From an uncultured Selenomonadales bacterium (GTDB lineage Bacteria; Bacillota; Negativicutes; Selenomonadales; Selenomonadaceae): a DNA stretch of 13,863 bases. Under the pieces are notes generated by a model. That model did not search any database. It had not been told where the DNA came from and was given only the letters and a program-made list of their open reading frames with translations. Of this stretch, positions 1 to 6,741 are shown piece by piece (within the stretch, counting starts at the first letter, position 1; every line of letters starts with the position of its first letter). The stretch lies in NCBI GenBank assembly GCA_946403735.1, contig CAMJAZ010000006.1, positions 1 to 13,863 of the forward strand, given 5' to 3'. The translations under genes were made by a program, and so were the position numbers.

Positions 1-1
1 A

Positions 2-160
2 AGAATCAAGCGTGGTTTATATATGAGTTCAGACGGACGAATAGTAAATGCAGACGTAAACGGCGCGGCAAATATATTGAGAAAAAGTAGCCAGAACTTC
101 GATTTTGAAGAACTGAGTAGGGGGCTATTGGCTAGTCCTTTGAGAATTAATTTTGCTTAA
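2..160 (+). CDS. tnpB: TnpB, IS200/IS605-family RNA-guided nuclease, C-terminal end only
   Basis: The reading frame enters from the left edge and ends in TAA at 158-160, giving 53 codons. The segment reads RGLYMSSDGRIVNADVNGAA followed by NILRK. This is the typical end of TnpB/OrfB proteins, where the Asp of the DxNGAxNI motif is the last acidic residue of the RuvC-like nuclease site. TnpB cuts DNA guided by an RNA from the element's own right end and helps keep the element in place after excision by TnpA. Most of the gene is outside the window, so whether it is intact, and whether a tnpA is present, cannot be seen. The tail after the motif (ending LRINFA) is short, as is usual. Confidence 0.85.
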   Translation, partial: RIKRGLYMSSDGRIVNADVNGAANILRKSSQNFDFEELSRGLLASPLRINFA

Positions 161-192
161 TTGCTCATAAATCCCTATTTGGGGAGTGTCAA

Positions 193-201
193 TGTTAAAA
201 T
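193..201 (+). promoter_or_regulatory. Possible extended -10 promoter for ndh
   Basis: TG-T-TAAAAT is an extended -10 element without a recognisable -35 box. It would start transcription near 208, about 85 nt ahead of ndh. It lies within the presumed transposon end, so ndh may be expressed from the element or from a promoter further upstream. Confidence 0.25.
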
Positions 202-292
202 ATGCGTTGAGAAAAACGTTGTAAACTAATTTCCTACGCAGACAAAATGTTTTTTCATCAATCCTTTTTTGTCGAAAGGCGGGAATTTGAAA

Positions 293-1558
293 ATGTCCAA
301 TGGAAAACCTAAAATCGTAATCGTTGGCGGAGGTTTTGGCGGTATAAAACTTGCTAAACTTTTCGCCAAAGAAAACGTCGATATAACTTTAGTTGACCGT
401 CATAACTTTCACTTGTTTCAACCTTTGCTTTATCAAGTCTCAACTGCAGTTTTATCTGAAGATGAAATCGCCTATCCAATTCGCAGTTTTTTCCGCAGTA
501 ATAAAAATGTAAATTTTTTTATGGCGAAGGCTAAAGGCGTTGACCAAGCGCGAAATGTTTTATTAACTAATCACGGCGAAATTTCCTACGATTATTTAAT
601 TCTTGCCGCTGGTACTACGACAAATTTTTTTGGAATGAAGGAAGTTGAAGAACACGCCTTCGGTATGAAGTCACTTCAAGAGGCGTTACACATTCGCAAC
701 CACGTCATTCATGAATTTGAACGCGCTGATAAACCGTACCGTACACCCGAAGACAGAAAAAAGCGTATGACTTTCGTTGTTGTCGGCGGTGGACCTACTG
801 GCGTTGAAGAAGCTGGCGCATTAACTGAATTAATTGAGATTCAGAAAAAAGAATTTCATCATCTCGACTTCAACGACGTACAAGTAATTTTGATTGAGGC
901 AACGCCGCGCGTTTTGCCAATGATGCCTGAAGATTTACAGAAAGAAACCGTTAGAGTTTTGGAGAAAAAAGGCGTCCGCGTAATGTTGGAAACGCAAGTT
1001 GTAGGTTACGACGGCGACGTTTTGAAGTTGAAAAGCGGCGTAGAAATTCCCACAACTACTGTTATTTGGGCGGCAGGTGTCCGCGCAGTTGACCTTATGA
1101 AAAATTGCGGCGGCGAATGTGCACGCGACGGCAGAATTTGGATTGAAGAAAATTTAATGGTACGCGGCGCCGTCAATCAAAATGTTTTTGCAATCGGTGA
1201 CTGCGCGGCGTTTATGCATGGCGATATGAAACGCCCCTTGCCAACCGTTGCGCCTGTTGCCACTCAACAAGCTAAAACTGCTCACAAAAATATTATGAAG
1301 TTGATTAAAGGCGATACTAACCTTGAAAAGTTTGTCTACAAAGATTTAGGCGCAATGGCGACGATTGGACGCGGTGAAGCCGTCGTTGGAAGTCCGAAGA
1401 TGAAAGGATTCTTAGCGTGGTGTGCCTGGATGCTTGTCCATTTAATTAGGCTTGCTGGAGCGCATACAAACTTTACCGTTGCTATTAAGTGGACGTGGAA
1501 TTTAATTTCTGGCGTTCGTCTCGGCAGAATCATCGACAATATTAAACTCGACACGTAA
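293..1558 (+). CDS. ndh: NADH dehydrogenase type II (NDH-2), FAD-dependent NADH:quinone oxidoreductase
   Basis: A single-subunit, non-proton-pumping enzyme that passes electrons from NADH through FAD to membrane quinone on the inner face of the membrane. The 421-residue product has the usual size. The N-terminal FAD fold starts with IVIVGGGFGG (Gly12-Gly17). The NADH-binding fold starts with VVVGGGPTG (Gly165-Gly170). The second FAD contact is VFAIGDCAAF with Asp303. The C-terminal 60 or so residues hold hydrophobic and amphipathic helices (around FLAWCAWMLVHLI) that fit membrane attachment. I chose ATG 293 because AAGGCGGG at 276-283 lies 9 nt upstream; an in-frame TTG at 269 has no ribosome site. 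The gene follows a transposon end, has no operon partner, and its transcript probably ends at the terminator at 1710-1740. Confidence 0.93.
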   Translation: MSNGKPKIVIVGGGFGGIKLAKLFAKENVDITLVDRHNFHLFQPLLYQVSTAVLSEDEIAYPIRSFFRSNKNVNFFMAKAKGVDQARNVLLTNHGEISYDYLILAAGTTTNFFGMKEVEEHAFGMKSLQEALHIRNHVIHEFERADKPYRTPEDRKKRMTFVVVGGGPTGVEEAGALTELIEIQKKEFHHLDFNDVQVILIEATPRVLPMMPEDLQKETVRVLEKKGVRVMLETQVVGYDGDVLKLKSGVEIPTTTVIWAAGVRAVDLMKNCGGECARDGRIWIEENLMVRGAVNQNVFAIGDCAAFMHGDMKRPLPTVAPVATQQAKTAHKNIMKLIKGDTNLEKFVYKDLGAMATIGRGEAVVGSPKMKGFLAWCAWMLVHLIRLAGAHTNFTVAIKWTWNLISGVRLGRIIDNIKLDT

Positions 1559-1565
1559 TTTTTAT

Positions 1566-1594
1566 TTGACAATAAATTTCATTTACCGTATAAT
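1566..1594 (+). promoter_or_regulatory. Perfect-consensus sigma-70 promoter, no protein gene downstream
   Basis: TTGACA (1566-1571) and TATAAT (1589-1594) are separated by exactly 17 bp. Both boxes match the consensus fully. It begins 7 bp after the ndh stop and points toward a convergent operon, so it can only serve the short stretch up to the terminator at 1740. Predicted start of transcription is near 1601. Confidence 0.8.
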
Positions 1595-1600
1595 ACACGC

Positions 1601-1740
1601 AAGCTATCCTAAGCTCTCCTAAAAAATAATCATTTCGTTTGAGCGATTTATCTTGCGCGTTGGAAATTTTAAATAGAAATTTTTTCGGCATATATAAAAC
1701 GTCTCAAAAAGGCTCGTACAATTATCGGGTCTATTTTTTT
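1601..1740 (+). ncRNA. Candidate small RNA of about 140 nt
   Basis: The stretch is bounded by a perfect sigma-70 promoter and an intrinsic terminator, and holds no ATG; the only non-ATG frame (TTG 1639) has no ribosome site and runs through the terminator. The predicted 5' end is a near-exact 10-bp tandem repeat, AAGCTATCCT then AAGCTCTCCT (1601-1620). The CUCUCCU it exposes is complementary to Shine-Dalgarno sequences of the AGGAG type, as in many Gram-positive regulatory RNAs with C-rich seed regions. The middle is A/T-rich with only weak stems. It does not resemble 6S, SRP, tmRNA or RNase P RNA. The function is unknown; pairing with mRNA ribosome sites is an inference. Confidence 0.5.
1710..1740 (+). 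terminator. Intrinsic terminator for ndh and the candidate small RNA
   Basis: AGGCTCG (1710-1716) pairs with CGGGTCT (1726-1732), seven base pairs including two G-U, with a 9-nt loop, followed by ATTTTTTT (1733-1740). Because of the G-U pairs it works only on the plus strand. Confidence 0.7.
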
Positions 1741-1744
1741 GCAA

Positions 1745-1777
1745 TAAAAAAGACTCGTACAAAATTTGTTGAGTCTT
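1745..1777 (-). terminator. Intrinsic terminator of the thrS operon
   Basis: Read on the minus strand, AAGACTC (1777-1771) pairs perfectly with GAGTCTT (1756-1750), with an inner ACAA/TTGT pairing possible in the 14-nt loop. The stem is followed by a run of T, six in all counting two from the stem. It lies 24 bp past the DUF441 stop codon. Confidence 0.65.
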
Positions 1778-1800
1778 CAAAAATTTTATATGAAATATTT

Positions 1801-2265
1801 TTATTTGAAATGTTCAAGTAGCGCCATTACAAAGTACGTGAACCCTGCCGCGATTAGTGGACCAACTGCAATTCCCTTGAAGAAGAAAACGCCAGCCATT
1901 GTACCGACGATTAACGCAGGAATGACATTTGGATTGCTCTGCATAAGTGGTACGCCGACGCCGCCTGCCATTGCCGCTAAAAGTCCTGCGATTAACGCCA
2001 CAATGCCAATTTGCGATTTGAACGAATCAATAATCGTATGAATTGTGACTGTGCCGTCAGCGATTGGGACAAGTACCGCCGCCGTCAAAATTATTATGCC
2101 CAAGTTCAAGCCGTGACTGCCCATCCATTCCAAAATTTGCGGCTGTCCACTAATCTGCGCGGCAACTTTCAAAATTAAAACGATAACCGCCGCGTAAACG
2201 ACCGTTGAGTTATGACCAACAATGCTTAGGATTAAAACGAACGCTAAAGTTAAATACTCAACCAT
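1801..2265 (-). CDS. DUF441 (UPF0756, YeaL-type) integral membrane protein
   Basis: The 154-residue product is almost wholly hydrophobic, with about four membrane segments. It carries the family hallmarks GHNSTV near the N-terminus, LGIIILTAAVLVPIADG in the middle, GGVGVPLM, and GIAVGPLIAAG near the end. These line up closely with my recollection of E. coli YeaL and its Firmicute relatives. No biochemical role is established for the family. The ATG at 2265 overlaps the preceding gene's end by 8 nt (ATGGTTGA), pointing to translational coupling; the longer frame from 2307 would lie within the upstream gene and has no ribosome site. It is the last gene before the terminator at 1745-1777. Confidence 0.88.
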   Translation of the reverse strand: MVEYLTLAFVLILSIVGHNSTVVYAAVIVLILKVAAQISGQPQILEWMGSHGLNLGIIILTAAVLVPIADGTVTIHTIIDSFKSQIGIVALIAGLLAAMAGGVGVPLMQSNPNVIPALIVGTMAGVFFFKGIAVGPLIAAGFTYFVMALLEHFK

Positions 2266-2809
2266 TCTTGTCGCCAGCCATAAACAGCGTGCGCGTAATT
2301 CCTTCATCTAAAGTTGTAACAACAAAGATAACTCTGTTTTGTTGTTCAATTTCTGCATGGTAAAAGCCCTGCTCTTCCGATTTGCCGCCGCTCAATAAAG
2401 TTTTAGCCTCATCCTCCGTCAAACCAATCGCATGGCAAATTGACACAAAGACGCTAGCATATTCAATCGCGCTTTTATCGTTTTCGCGCAAGGTAATTTT
2501 TACCGAATTAACGCAATTTGTATTGTCAACGTAAAAAGTTACTTCGCCGTCAGGATTTTCTGAACCTTGCTTGCCGAAAAATGACGAATAAACTTTAAAT
2601 TCACGATCTTCAACTTTCAAATTATTTTCGCCGCGAACTAAATTTGTTATGGCAATAGGAAAATCTTTTTGAACTGCATCGCTGTATAGGACGCCGCGCA
2701 TACTTGCCAAAAAATTTTCCGCGCTAAGATTAGAAACTTTTACGTCGTCAGCGTGACAAGTTGAAAAAATTGTCGTGAACAGTGCCACTAAGATTAAAAG
2801 TTTTTTCAT
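2258..2809 (-). CDS. Secreted protein of unknown function
   Basis: I do not recognise the family. The 183-residue product starts with a clear Sec signal peptide: MKKLLILVALFTTIFSTCHA, with probable cleavage after HADD begins (AxA-like end CHA). The Cys at the end of the signal lacks a proper lipobox, so a lipoprotein is unlikely. The mature part is mixed alpha/beta, with two Cys (in NTNCVNS and SICHAIG) that could form a disulfide outside the cytoplasm. ATG 2809 is preceded by GAGG at 2822-2819, 9 nt away; a TTG at 2824 overlaps that site and is rejected. It lies between thrS and the DUF441 gene and overlaps the latter by 8 nt, so the two are probably made together at the envelope. Confidence 0.75.
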   Translation of the reverse strand: MKKLLILVALFTTIFSTCHADDVKVSNLSAENFLASMRGVLYSDAVQKDFPIAITNLVRGENNLKVEDREFKVYSSFFGKQGSENPDGEVTFYVDNTNCVNSVKITLRENDKSAIEYASVFVSICHAIGLTEDEAKTLLSGGKSEEQGFYHAEIEQQNRVIFVVTTLDEGITRTLFMAGDKNG

Positions 2810-2827
2810 TGCAAAGTACCTCAAACT

Positions 2828-2896
2828 TAGCTTTTAGGTGGTAGTGTGTAGGTTTAAAATTTTTCCTACCCCTACCCCCTACTCCCTACTAACTAA
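2828..2896. repeat. Degenerate heptamer repeats in two opposed arms
   Basis: The dinucleotide TA recurs at 2828, 2835, 2842 and 2849 (exact steps of 7) in a G-rich context, then at 2867, 2873, 2880, 2887 and 2894 (steps 6, 7, 7, 7) in a C-rich context (CCTACCC, CTACCCC and so on). The two arms are roughly inverted around an A/T-rich centre, with GTAGG (2848-2852) able to pair with CCTAC (2865-2869). The tract fills most of the thrS to secreted-protein gap. Confidence 0.6.
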
Positions 2897-2898
2897 TA

Positions 2899-4683
2899 TC
2901 AATAATTTTCTTCGCGCGTAGAAATTTTATTTTGTACGTACGAAATAAAATCATAGACGCTCATATCAAAACTTTCTTTTTCGCCGTGCTTACGTACAGG
3001 CAAAATTCCCGTCTCAATTTCCTTGTCGCCAATGACGATTGTATAGGGAACTTTTTTAATTTGCGCGTCACGAATTTTTTTACCAGTCTTTTCGCTACGG
3101 TCATCAACTTCTGCGCGGAAACCTAATTTAACAAACTTGTTGCAAAGTTCGTGCGAAAAGTCAGCGTGACTATCATTTATAGGTAAAATTTTAATCTGCA
3201 AAGGTGCAAGCCATACTGGGAAAGCGCCCGCGTAATTCTCAATCAAAATGCCGATAAAGCGTTCAATGCTGCCGTAAACGACGCGGTGAACCATAATGGG
3301 ACGATGCTTTTGTCCATCTTCGCCAGTGTATTCAAGCTCAAACTTTTCAGGCAACATCATATCAAGTTGAATCGTGCCGCATTGCCAAGTACGTCCGATT
3401 GAGTCGCGCAGATGAAAATCAATCTTCGGACCGTAGAAAGCGCCGTCGCCTTCGTTGATAATGTATTCAAGCCCGCGATTGTCCAACGCCTTTTTAAGTG
3501 CCGCAGTTGCAGTCTCCCAAATTTCATCACTGCCCATAGAATTTTCAGGGCGCGTAGAAAGTTCCGCCTTGTACGTCAAGCCGAAAGTTTTATAAACTTC
3601 GTCGAAAAGATCAATCGTCTTTTGAATTTCGCCTTCAATCTGTTCAGGCGTCATGTAAATGTGCGCGTCGTCCTGCGTAAAATTCCTAACGCGGAAAAGT
3701 CCATGAAGTGCGCCGCTAAGTTCGTGACGGTGAACAATGCCCAATTCGGCAAGTCTAAGAGGCAATTCACGGTAGCTATGCGGTTGAGATTTATAAACCA
3801 ACATTGAACCGGGACAATTCATCGGCTTGACGGCGTAGTCTAACTCGTCAATCTTCGTGAAATACATATTTTCTTTGTAGTGATCCCAATGCCCAGACCG
3901 TTCCCAAAGTTGACGATTTAAAATTATAGGCGTTTTAATTTCTTGATAGCCATAGCGTTTATGAACTTCGCGCCAGTAGCTTAAAAGTTCGTCTTGAATA
4001 ATCATTCCATTGGGGTGGAAAAAGGGGAAACCTGGTCCTTCGTCATGAAGGCTGAAAATTTCAAGTTCCTTGCCAAGTTTACGGTGGTCACGTCGCGCCG
4101 CCTCTTCAAGCATATGTAAATAATCTTGAAGTTCATCTTTCGTAGCAAAGGCTGTACCGTAGACGCGCTGTAACATTTTATTTTTTTCATCGCCGCGCCA
4201 ATACGCGCCAGCAATCGACATCAGCTTAAACGCTTTAACTTTGCCAGTTGAAAGTACGTGAGGACCTGCGCAAAGGTCGGTAAAGTCGCCCTGCGTAAAA
4301 AGTGAAATTTCAGCGTCTTCAGGTAAATCTGTAATAAGTTCAACTTTATAAATTTCGCCTGCGTCGGAAAATTTTTTAAGAGCATCAGCGCGGCTTAAGA
4401 CAGAGCGTTCAAGTTTTAAATTTTGCTTGACGATATTTTTCATTTCACGTTCAATATCGGCTAAATCTTCGTCGGTGAGTTTGCGTTCCATGTCAATATC
4501 GTAGTAAAAGCCCGTGTCGATAGCGGGACCAATAGCAAGTTGGACTTGTCGACCGTCCGCACCGCCGTAAAGATGCTTAATCGCTTGCGCCATAATATGT
4601 GAGGCAGTATGACGAAGTGAATGTAAATATTCTGCGCCTTCAACTTCCGCAATACTACCGTCTTTCGTGATAATTTTTTCCAT
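2899..4683 (-). CDS. thrS: Threonyl-tRNA synthetase, short form without TGS domain
   Basis: Charges tRNA-Thr with threonine in the cytoplasm. The 594-residue product starts almost directly with the editing domain: HTASH at residues 25-29 and DLCAGPHV further on supply the His and Cys used to hydrolyse Ser-tRNA-Thr. The class II catalytic core follows, with the zinc ligand Cys in KPMNCPG, motif 2 RVRNFTQDDAHIY near residue 330, and motif 3 GSIERFIGILIE near residue 465. The anticodon-binding domain ends the protein. Typical bacterial ThrRS is about 640 residues with a ubiquitin-like TGS domain in front, which is absent here. The start is firm: AAGGAGGA at 4698-4691 stands 7 nt before ATG, and the region upstream is non-coding. 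No T-box leader fits in the short 5' region. Confidence 0.97.
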   Translation of the reverse strand: MEKIITKDGSIAEVEGAEYLHSLRHTASHIMAQAIKHLYGGADGRQVQLAIGPAIDTGFYYDIDMERKLTDEDLADIEREMKNIVKQNLKLERSVLSRADALKKFSDAGEIYKVELITDLPEDAEISLFTQGDFTDLCAGPHVLSTGKVKAFKLMSIAGAYWRGDEKNKMLQRVYGTAFATKDELQDYLHMLEEAARRDHRKLGKELEIFSLHDEGPGFPFFHPNGMIIQDELLSYWREVHKRYGYQEIKTPIILNRQLWERSGHWDHYKENMYFTKIDELDYAVKPMNCPGSMLVYKSQPHSYRELPLRLAELGIVHRHELSGALHGLFRVRNFTQDDAHIYMTPEQIEGEIQKTIDLFDEVYKTFGLTYKAELSTRPENSMGSDEIWETATAALKKALDNRGLEYIINEGDGAFYGPKIDFHLRDSIGRTWQCGTIQLDMMLPEKFELEYTGEDGQKHRPIMVHRVVYGSIERFIGILIENYAGAFPVWLAPLQIKILPINDSHADFSHELCNKFVKLGFRAEVDDRSEKTGKKIRDAQIKKVPYTIVIGDKEIETGILPVRKHGEKESFDMSVYDFISYVQNKISTREENY

Positions 4684-4705
4684 TAAAAATTCCTCCTTGC
4701 CGCGT

Positions 4706-4714
4706 ATAATAGCA
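4706..4714 (-). promoter_or_regulatory. Extended -10 promoter for thrS
   Basis: On the minus strand TG-C-TATTAT (4714-4706) forms an extended -10 with no good -35 box. The predicted leader is under 20 nt, which leaves no room for a T-box. Confidence 0.5.
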
Positions 4715-4796
4715 CAACGCCTTTGACTTTACCACAAAAATTTTTAGAATTAACTTTATGGATTGAAAATAATATTTCATTTTTTATTCAGCGTAC

Positions 4797-4825
4797 TTTC
4801 CAACGTTTTCAAAATGTTGTATAAT
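4797..4825 (+). promoter_or_regulatory. Promoter for glmS and the downstream envelope cluster
   Basis: TTTCCA (4797-4802, four of six consensus bases) and a perfect TATAAT (4820-4825) with a 17-bp spacer. Transcription would start near 4832, about 49 nt before glmS. Confidence 0.65.
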
Positions 4826-4880
4826 TCACTCCACATTTAGATTGAATAAATTATTTATAAAGTTAGGGAGTACAAAAAGT

Positions 4881-6710
4881 ATGTGCGGAATTGTTGGATA
4901 TATCGGTGAGAAAAAAACTGTAGATTTTTTGTTGGACGGTTTGACGAAACTTGAATATCGTGGCTACGATTCAGCTGGCGTCGCCGTTATGGAAGGTAAA
5001 AATATTTTCGTCGAAAAATCTGTTGGGCGGCTTGATTCACTGAAAGAAAAGTTGAAGAATAAAACGCTTAACGGCGTTATCGGCATTGGTCATACGCGCT
5101 GGGCTACGCATGGCAGACCGTCTGACGTAAACGCGCATCCTCATACCGATTGTCACGGAAATTTTGTCGTCGTACACAATGGCATTATCGAAAATTATAT
5201 GCCGTTGAAGGAAGGTTTAATCGCACGCGGTCACAAATTTATTTCTGAAACAGATACAGAAGTTGTTGCACACTTGCTTGAAGAAAATTACACGGGTGAT
5301 TTTGTCGACGCCGTTAGAAAAGTTTTAAGCTTGATTGAAGGTTCCTATTCGCTAGTTTTTATGTCAAGGGAAAATCCTGACGTGTTAATCTGCGCGAAAC
5401 AGGAAAATCCTTTAGTTATCGGTCTCGGCAAAGATGAAAATTTCATAGCATCTGACATTCCCGCGATAATTTCACGTACCCGCAACACGTACATTTTGAA
5501 CGACGGCGAAATTGGCATTGTCAAAAAAGATTCAGTTAAAATTATTGACAGACAAGGCAACGCGATTGACAAGAAAACTTTTCACGTGACGTGGAATGCT
5601 GAAGCGGCTGAAAAGGGCGGCTACGAACATTTTATGTTGAAGGAAATTAATGAGCAACCTAAAGCAGTTCGCGATACTATGAGCAAGCGCATTGCTAAAG
5701 ACGGCGCATCGATTATCCTTGACGAATTGAACTGGGATAAAAAATTTCTTGACAGCATTAACAAAATTTATATCGTAGCTTGCGGCACGGCGTATCACGC
5801 GGGACTTGTCGGTAAATTTTACATTGAAAAGTTAGCGCGGAAATTGGTTGAAGTTGATGTAGCTAGCGAATATCGCTATAGAAATCCTATTGTCGATGAA
5901 AATACTTTGGTTATCGTCATCAGCCAATCTGGCGAAACTAGCGACACTTTGGCGGCGTTGAAAGAATCACGACGTTTAGGTGCGAAAACTTTAGCTATAA
6001 CTAATGTTGTCGGGTCTTCAATCGCGCGGCAAGCTGAAAATGTTATTCACACTTGGGCAGGTCCTGAAATTGCCGTTGCCTCGACGAAGGCTTACACGAC
6101 GCAGTTAATTTTAATGTTTATGCTGGCTTTGTATATGGCGCAGATTAACGGCACAATTCCAGCTGACAGATTGAAAGAATTAATTTGCAAGCTGAAAAAA
6201 ATTCCCGCGCAGATTAGCGAAACGTTATCTGACGTTGACCCGATAAAAACTTTTGCGCGTCAATACGGCTTTAATGAAGATGTTTTTTATATCGGCAGAA
6301 GTTTAGATTATTGCGTTGCATTGGAAGGCGCGTTAAAACTTAAGGAAATTTCCTACATTCACGCGGAGGCTTATGCGTCGGGCGAACTTAAACACGGTAC
6401 ATTGGCGCTGATTGTTGAAGGCGTACCAGTCATTGCGCTTGCAACTCAAAAGTCTGTTTATGAAAAAACTTTGTCGAACATTAAAGAAGTTAAAGCGCGT
6501 GACGCGATTGTCATTGGCATTGCGGCTACTGGCGATACGGAATTGGAAAAATATCTTGACCACGTGATTTACGTACCAGATACTGATGAACTTTTAATTC
6601 CGCTTTTAACTGTCGTCCCACTCCAACTTTTGGCGTACTACGCGGCGATAACTCGCGGCTGTGACGTTGATAAACCACGCAATTTGGCTAAGTCTGTGAC
6701 GGTTGAATAA
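4881..6710 (+). CDS. glmS: Glutamine--fructose-6-phosphate aminotransferase (isomerizing)
   Basis: Makes glucosamine-6-phosphate from fructose-6-phosphate and glutamine, the first step to UDP-GlcNAc for peptidoglycan and lipopolysaccharide. The 609-residue product has the usual size. It begins MCGIVGYIG, with Cys2 as the nucleophile of the glutaminase domain once Met is removed; HTRWATHG, HNGIIENY and SETDTEV complete that site. Two SIS sugar-isomerase domains follow, with VACGTAYHAG, ISQSGETSDT, ASTKAYTTQ and EGALKLKEISY, and the family end NLAKSVTVE. ATG 4881 is chosen because Cys must follow Met and AGGGAG at 4865-4870 lies 10 nt upstream; the longer TTG frame from 4842 is not used. The 5' leader is too short for a glmS ribozyme, so feedback must work otherwise. 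Confidence 0.97.
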   Translation: MCGIVGYIGEKKTVDFLLDGLTKLEYRGYDSAGVAVMEGKNIFVEKSVGRLDSLKEKLKNKTLNGVIGIGHTRWATHGRPSDVNAHPHTDCHGNFVVVHNGIIENYMPLKEGLIARGHKFISETDTEVVAHLLEENYTGDFVDAVRKVLSLIEGSYSLVFMSRENPDVLICAKQENPLVIGLGKDENFIASDIPAIISRTRNTYILNDGEIGIVKKDSVKIIDRQGNAIDKKTFHVTWNAEAAEKGGYEHFMLKEINEQPKAVRDTMSKRIAKDGASIILDELNWDKKFLDSINKIYIVACGTAYHAGLVGKFYIEKLARKLVEVDVASEYRYRNPIVDENTLVIVISQSGETSDTLAALKESRRLGAKTLAITNVVGSSIARQAENVIHTWAGPEIAVASTKAYTTQLILMFMLALYMAQINGTIPADRLKELICKLKKIPAQISETLSDVDPIKTFARQYGFNEDVFYIGRSLDYCVALEGALKLKEISYIHAEAYASGELKHGTLALIVEGVPVIALATQKSVYEKTLSNIKEVKARDAIVIGIAATGDTELEKYLDHVIYVPDTDELLIPLLTVVPLQLLAYYAAITRGCDVDKPRNLAKSVTVE

Positions 6711-6741
6711 GTTTTTAATCCAAACTCTTGAGGTAAAATCT

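Larger units (their letters stand above)
1..236 (+). mobile_element. Right end of an IS200/IS605-family element with possible guide RNA (reRNA) region
   Basis: In this family the right end lies just past the tnpB stop, and the 3' part of tnpB plus the right end is transcribed as the guide (omega/re) RNA. The sequence shows foldable pieces in the right place: a bulged stem around 119-141 inside the coding end (GG-CTA against TAG-CC), a 4-bp stem TCCC/GGGA at 172-175 and 182-185, and a 5-bp stem GCGTT/AACGT at 204-208 and 215-219 with a GAGAAA loop. The exact element boundary is not visible. The limit of 236 is a guess based on the last hairpin; the guide would follow it. Structures are by eye and weak individually. 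Confidence 0.4.

Noticed and set aside
1639..1821. 60-codon plus-strand frame starting TTG
   Set aside because: No ribosome site, runs through both terminators and into the DUF441 gene; better explained as non-coding RNA and terminators.
2865..2896. CRISPR-like or G-quadruplex reading of the C-rich tract
   Set aside because: Units of 7 bp without spacers exclude CRISPR; the G-runs on the minus strand are uneven (only some of three or more), so a quadruplex cannot be claimed.
3412..3807. 131-codon plus-strand frame within thrS
   Set aside because: Shadow of the well-supported thrS frame, with no ribosome site and no recognisable product.
4684..4796. T-box riboswitch ahead of thrS
   Set aside because: The -10 element at 4714-4706 gives a leader of under 20 nt, and no T-box sequence or specifier stem can be found in the whole intergenic region.
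4826..4880. glmS ribozyme upstream of glmS
   Set aside because: The promoter at 4797-4825 leaves only about 50 nt of leader, far less than the ribozyme core, and no matching conserved segments are visible.
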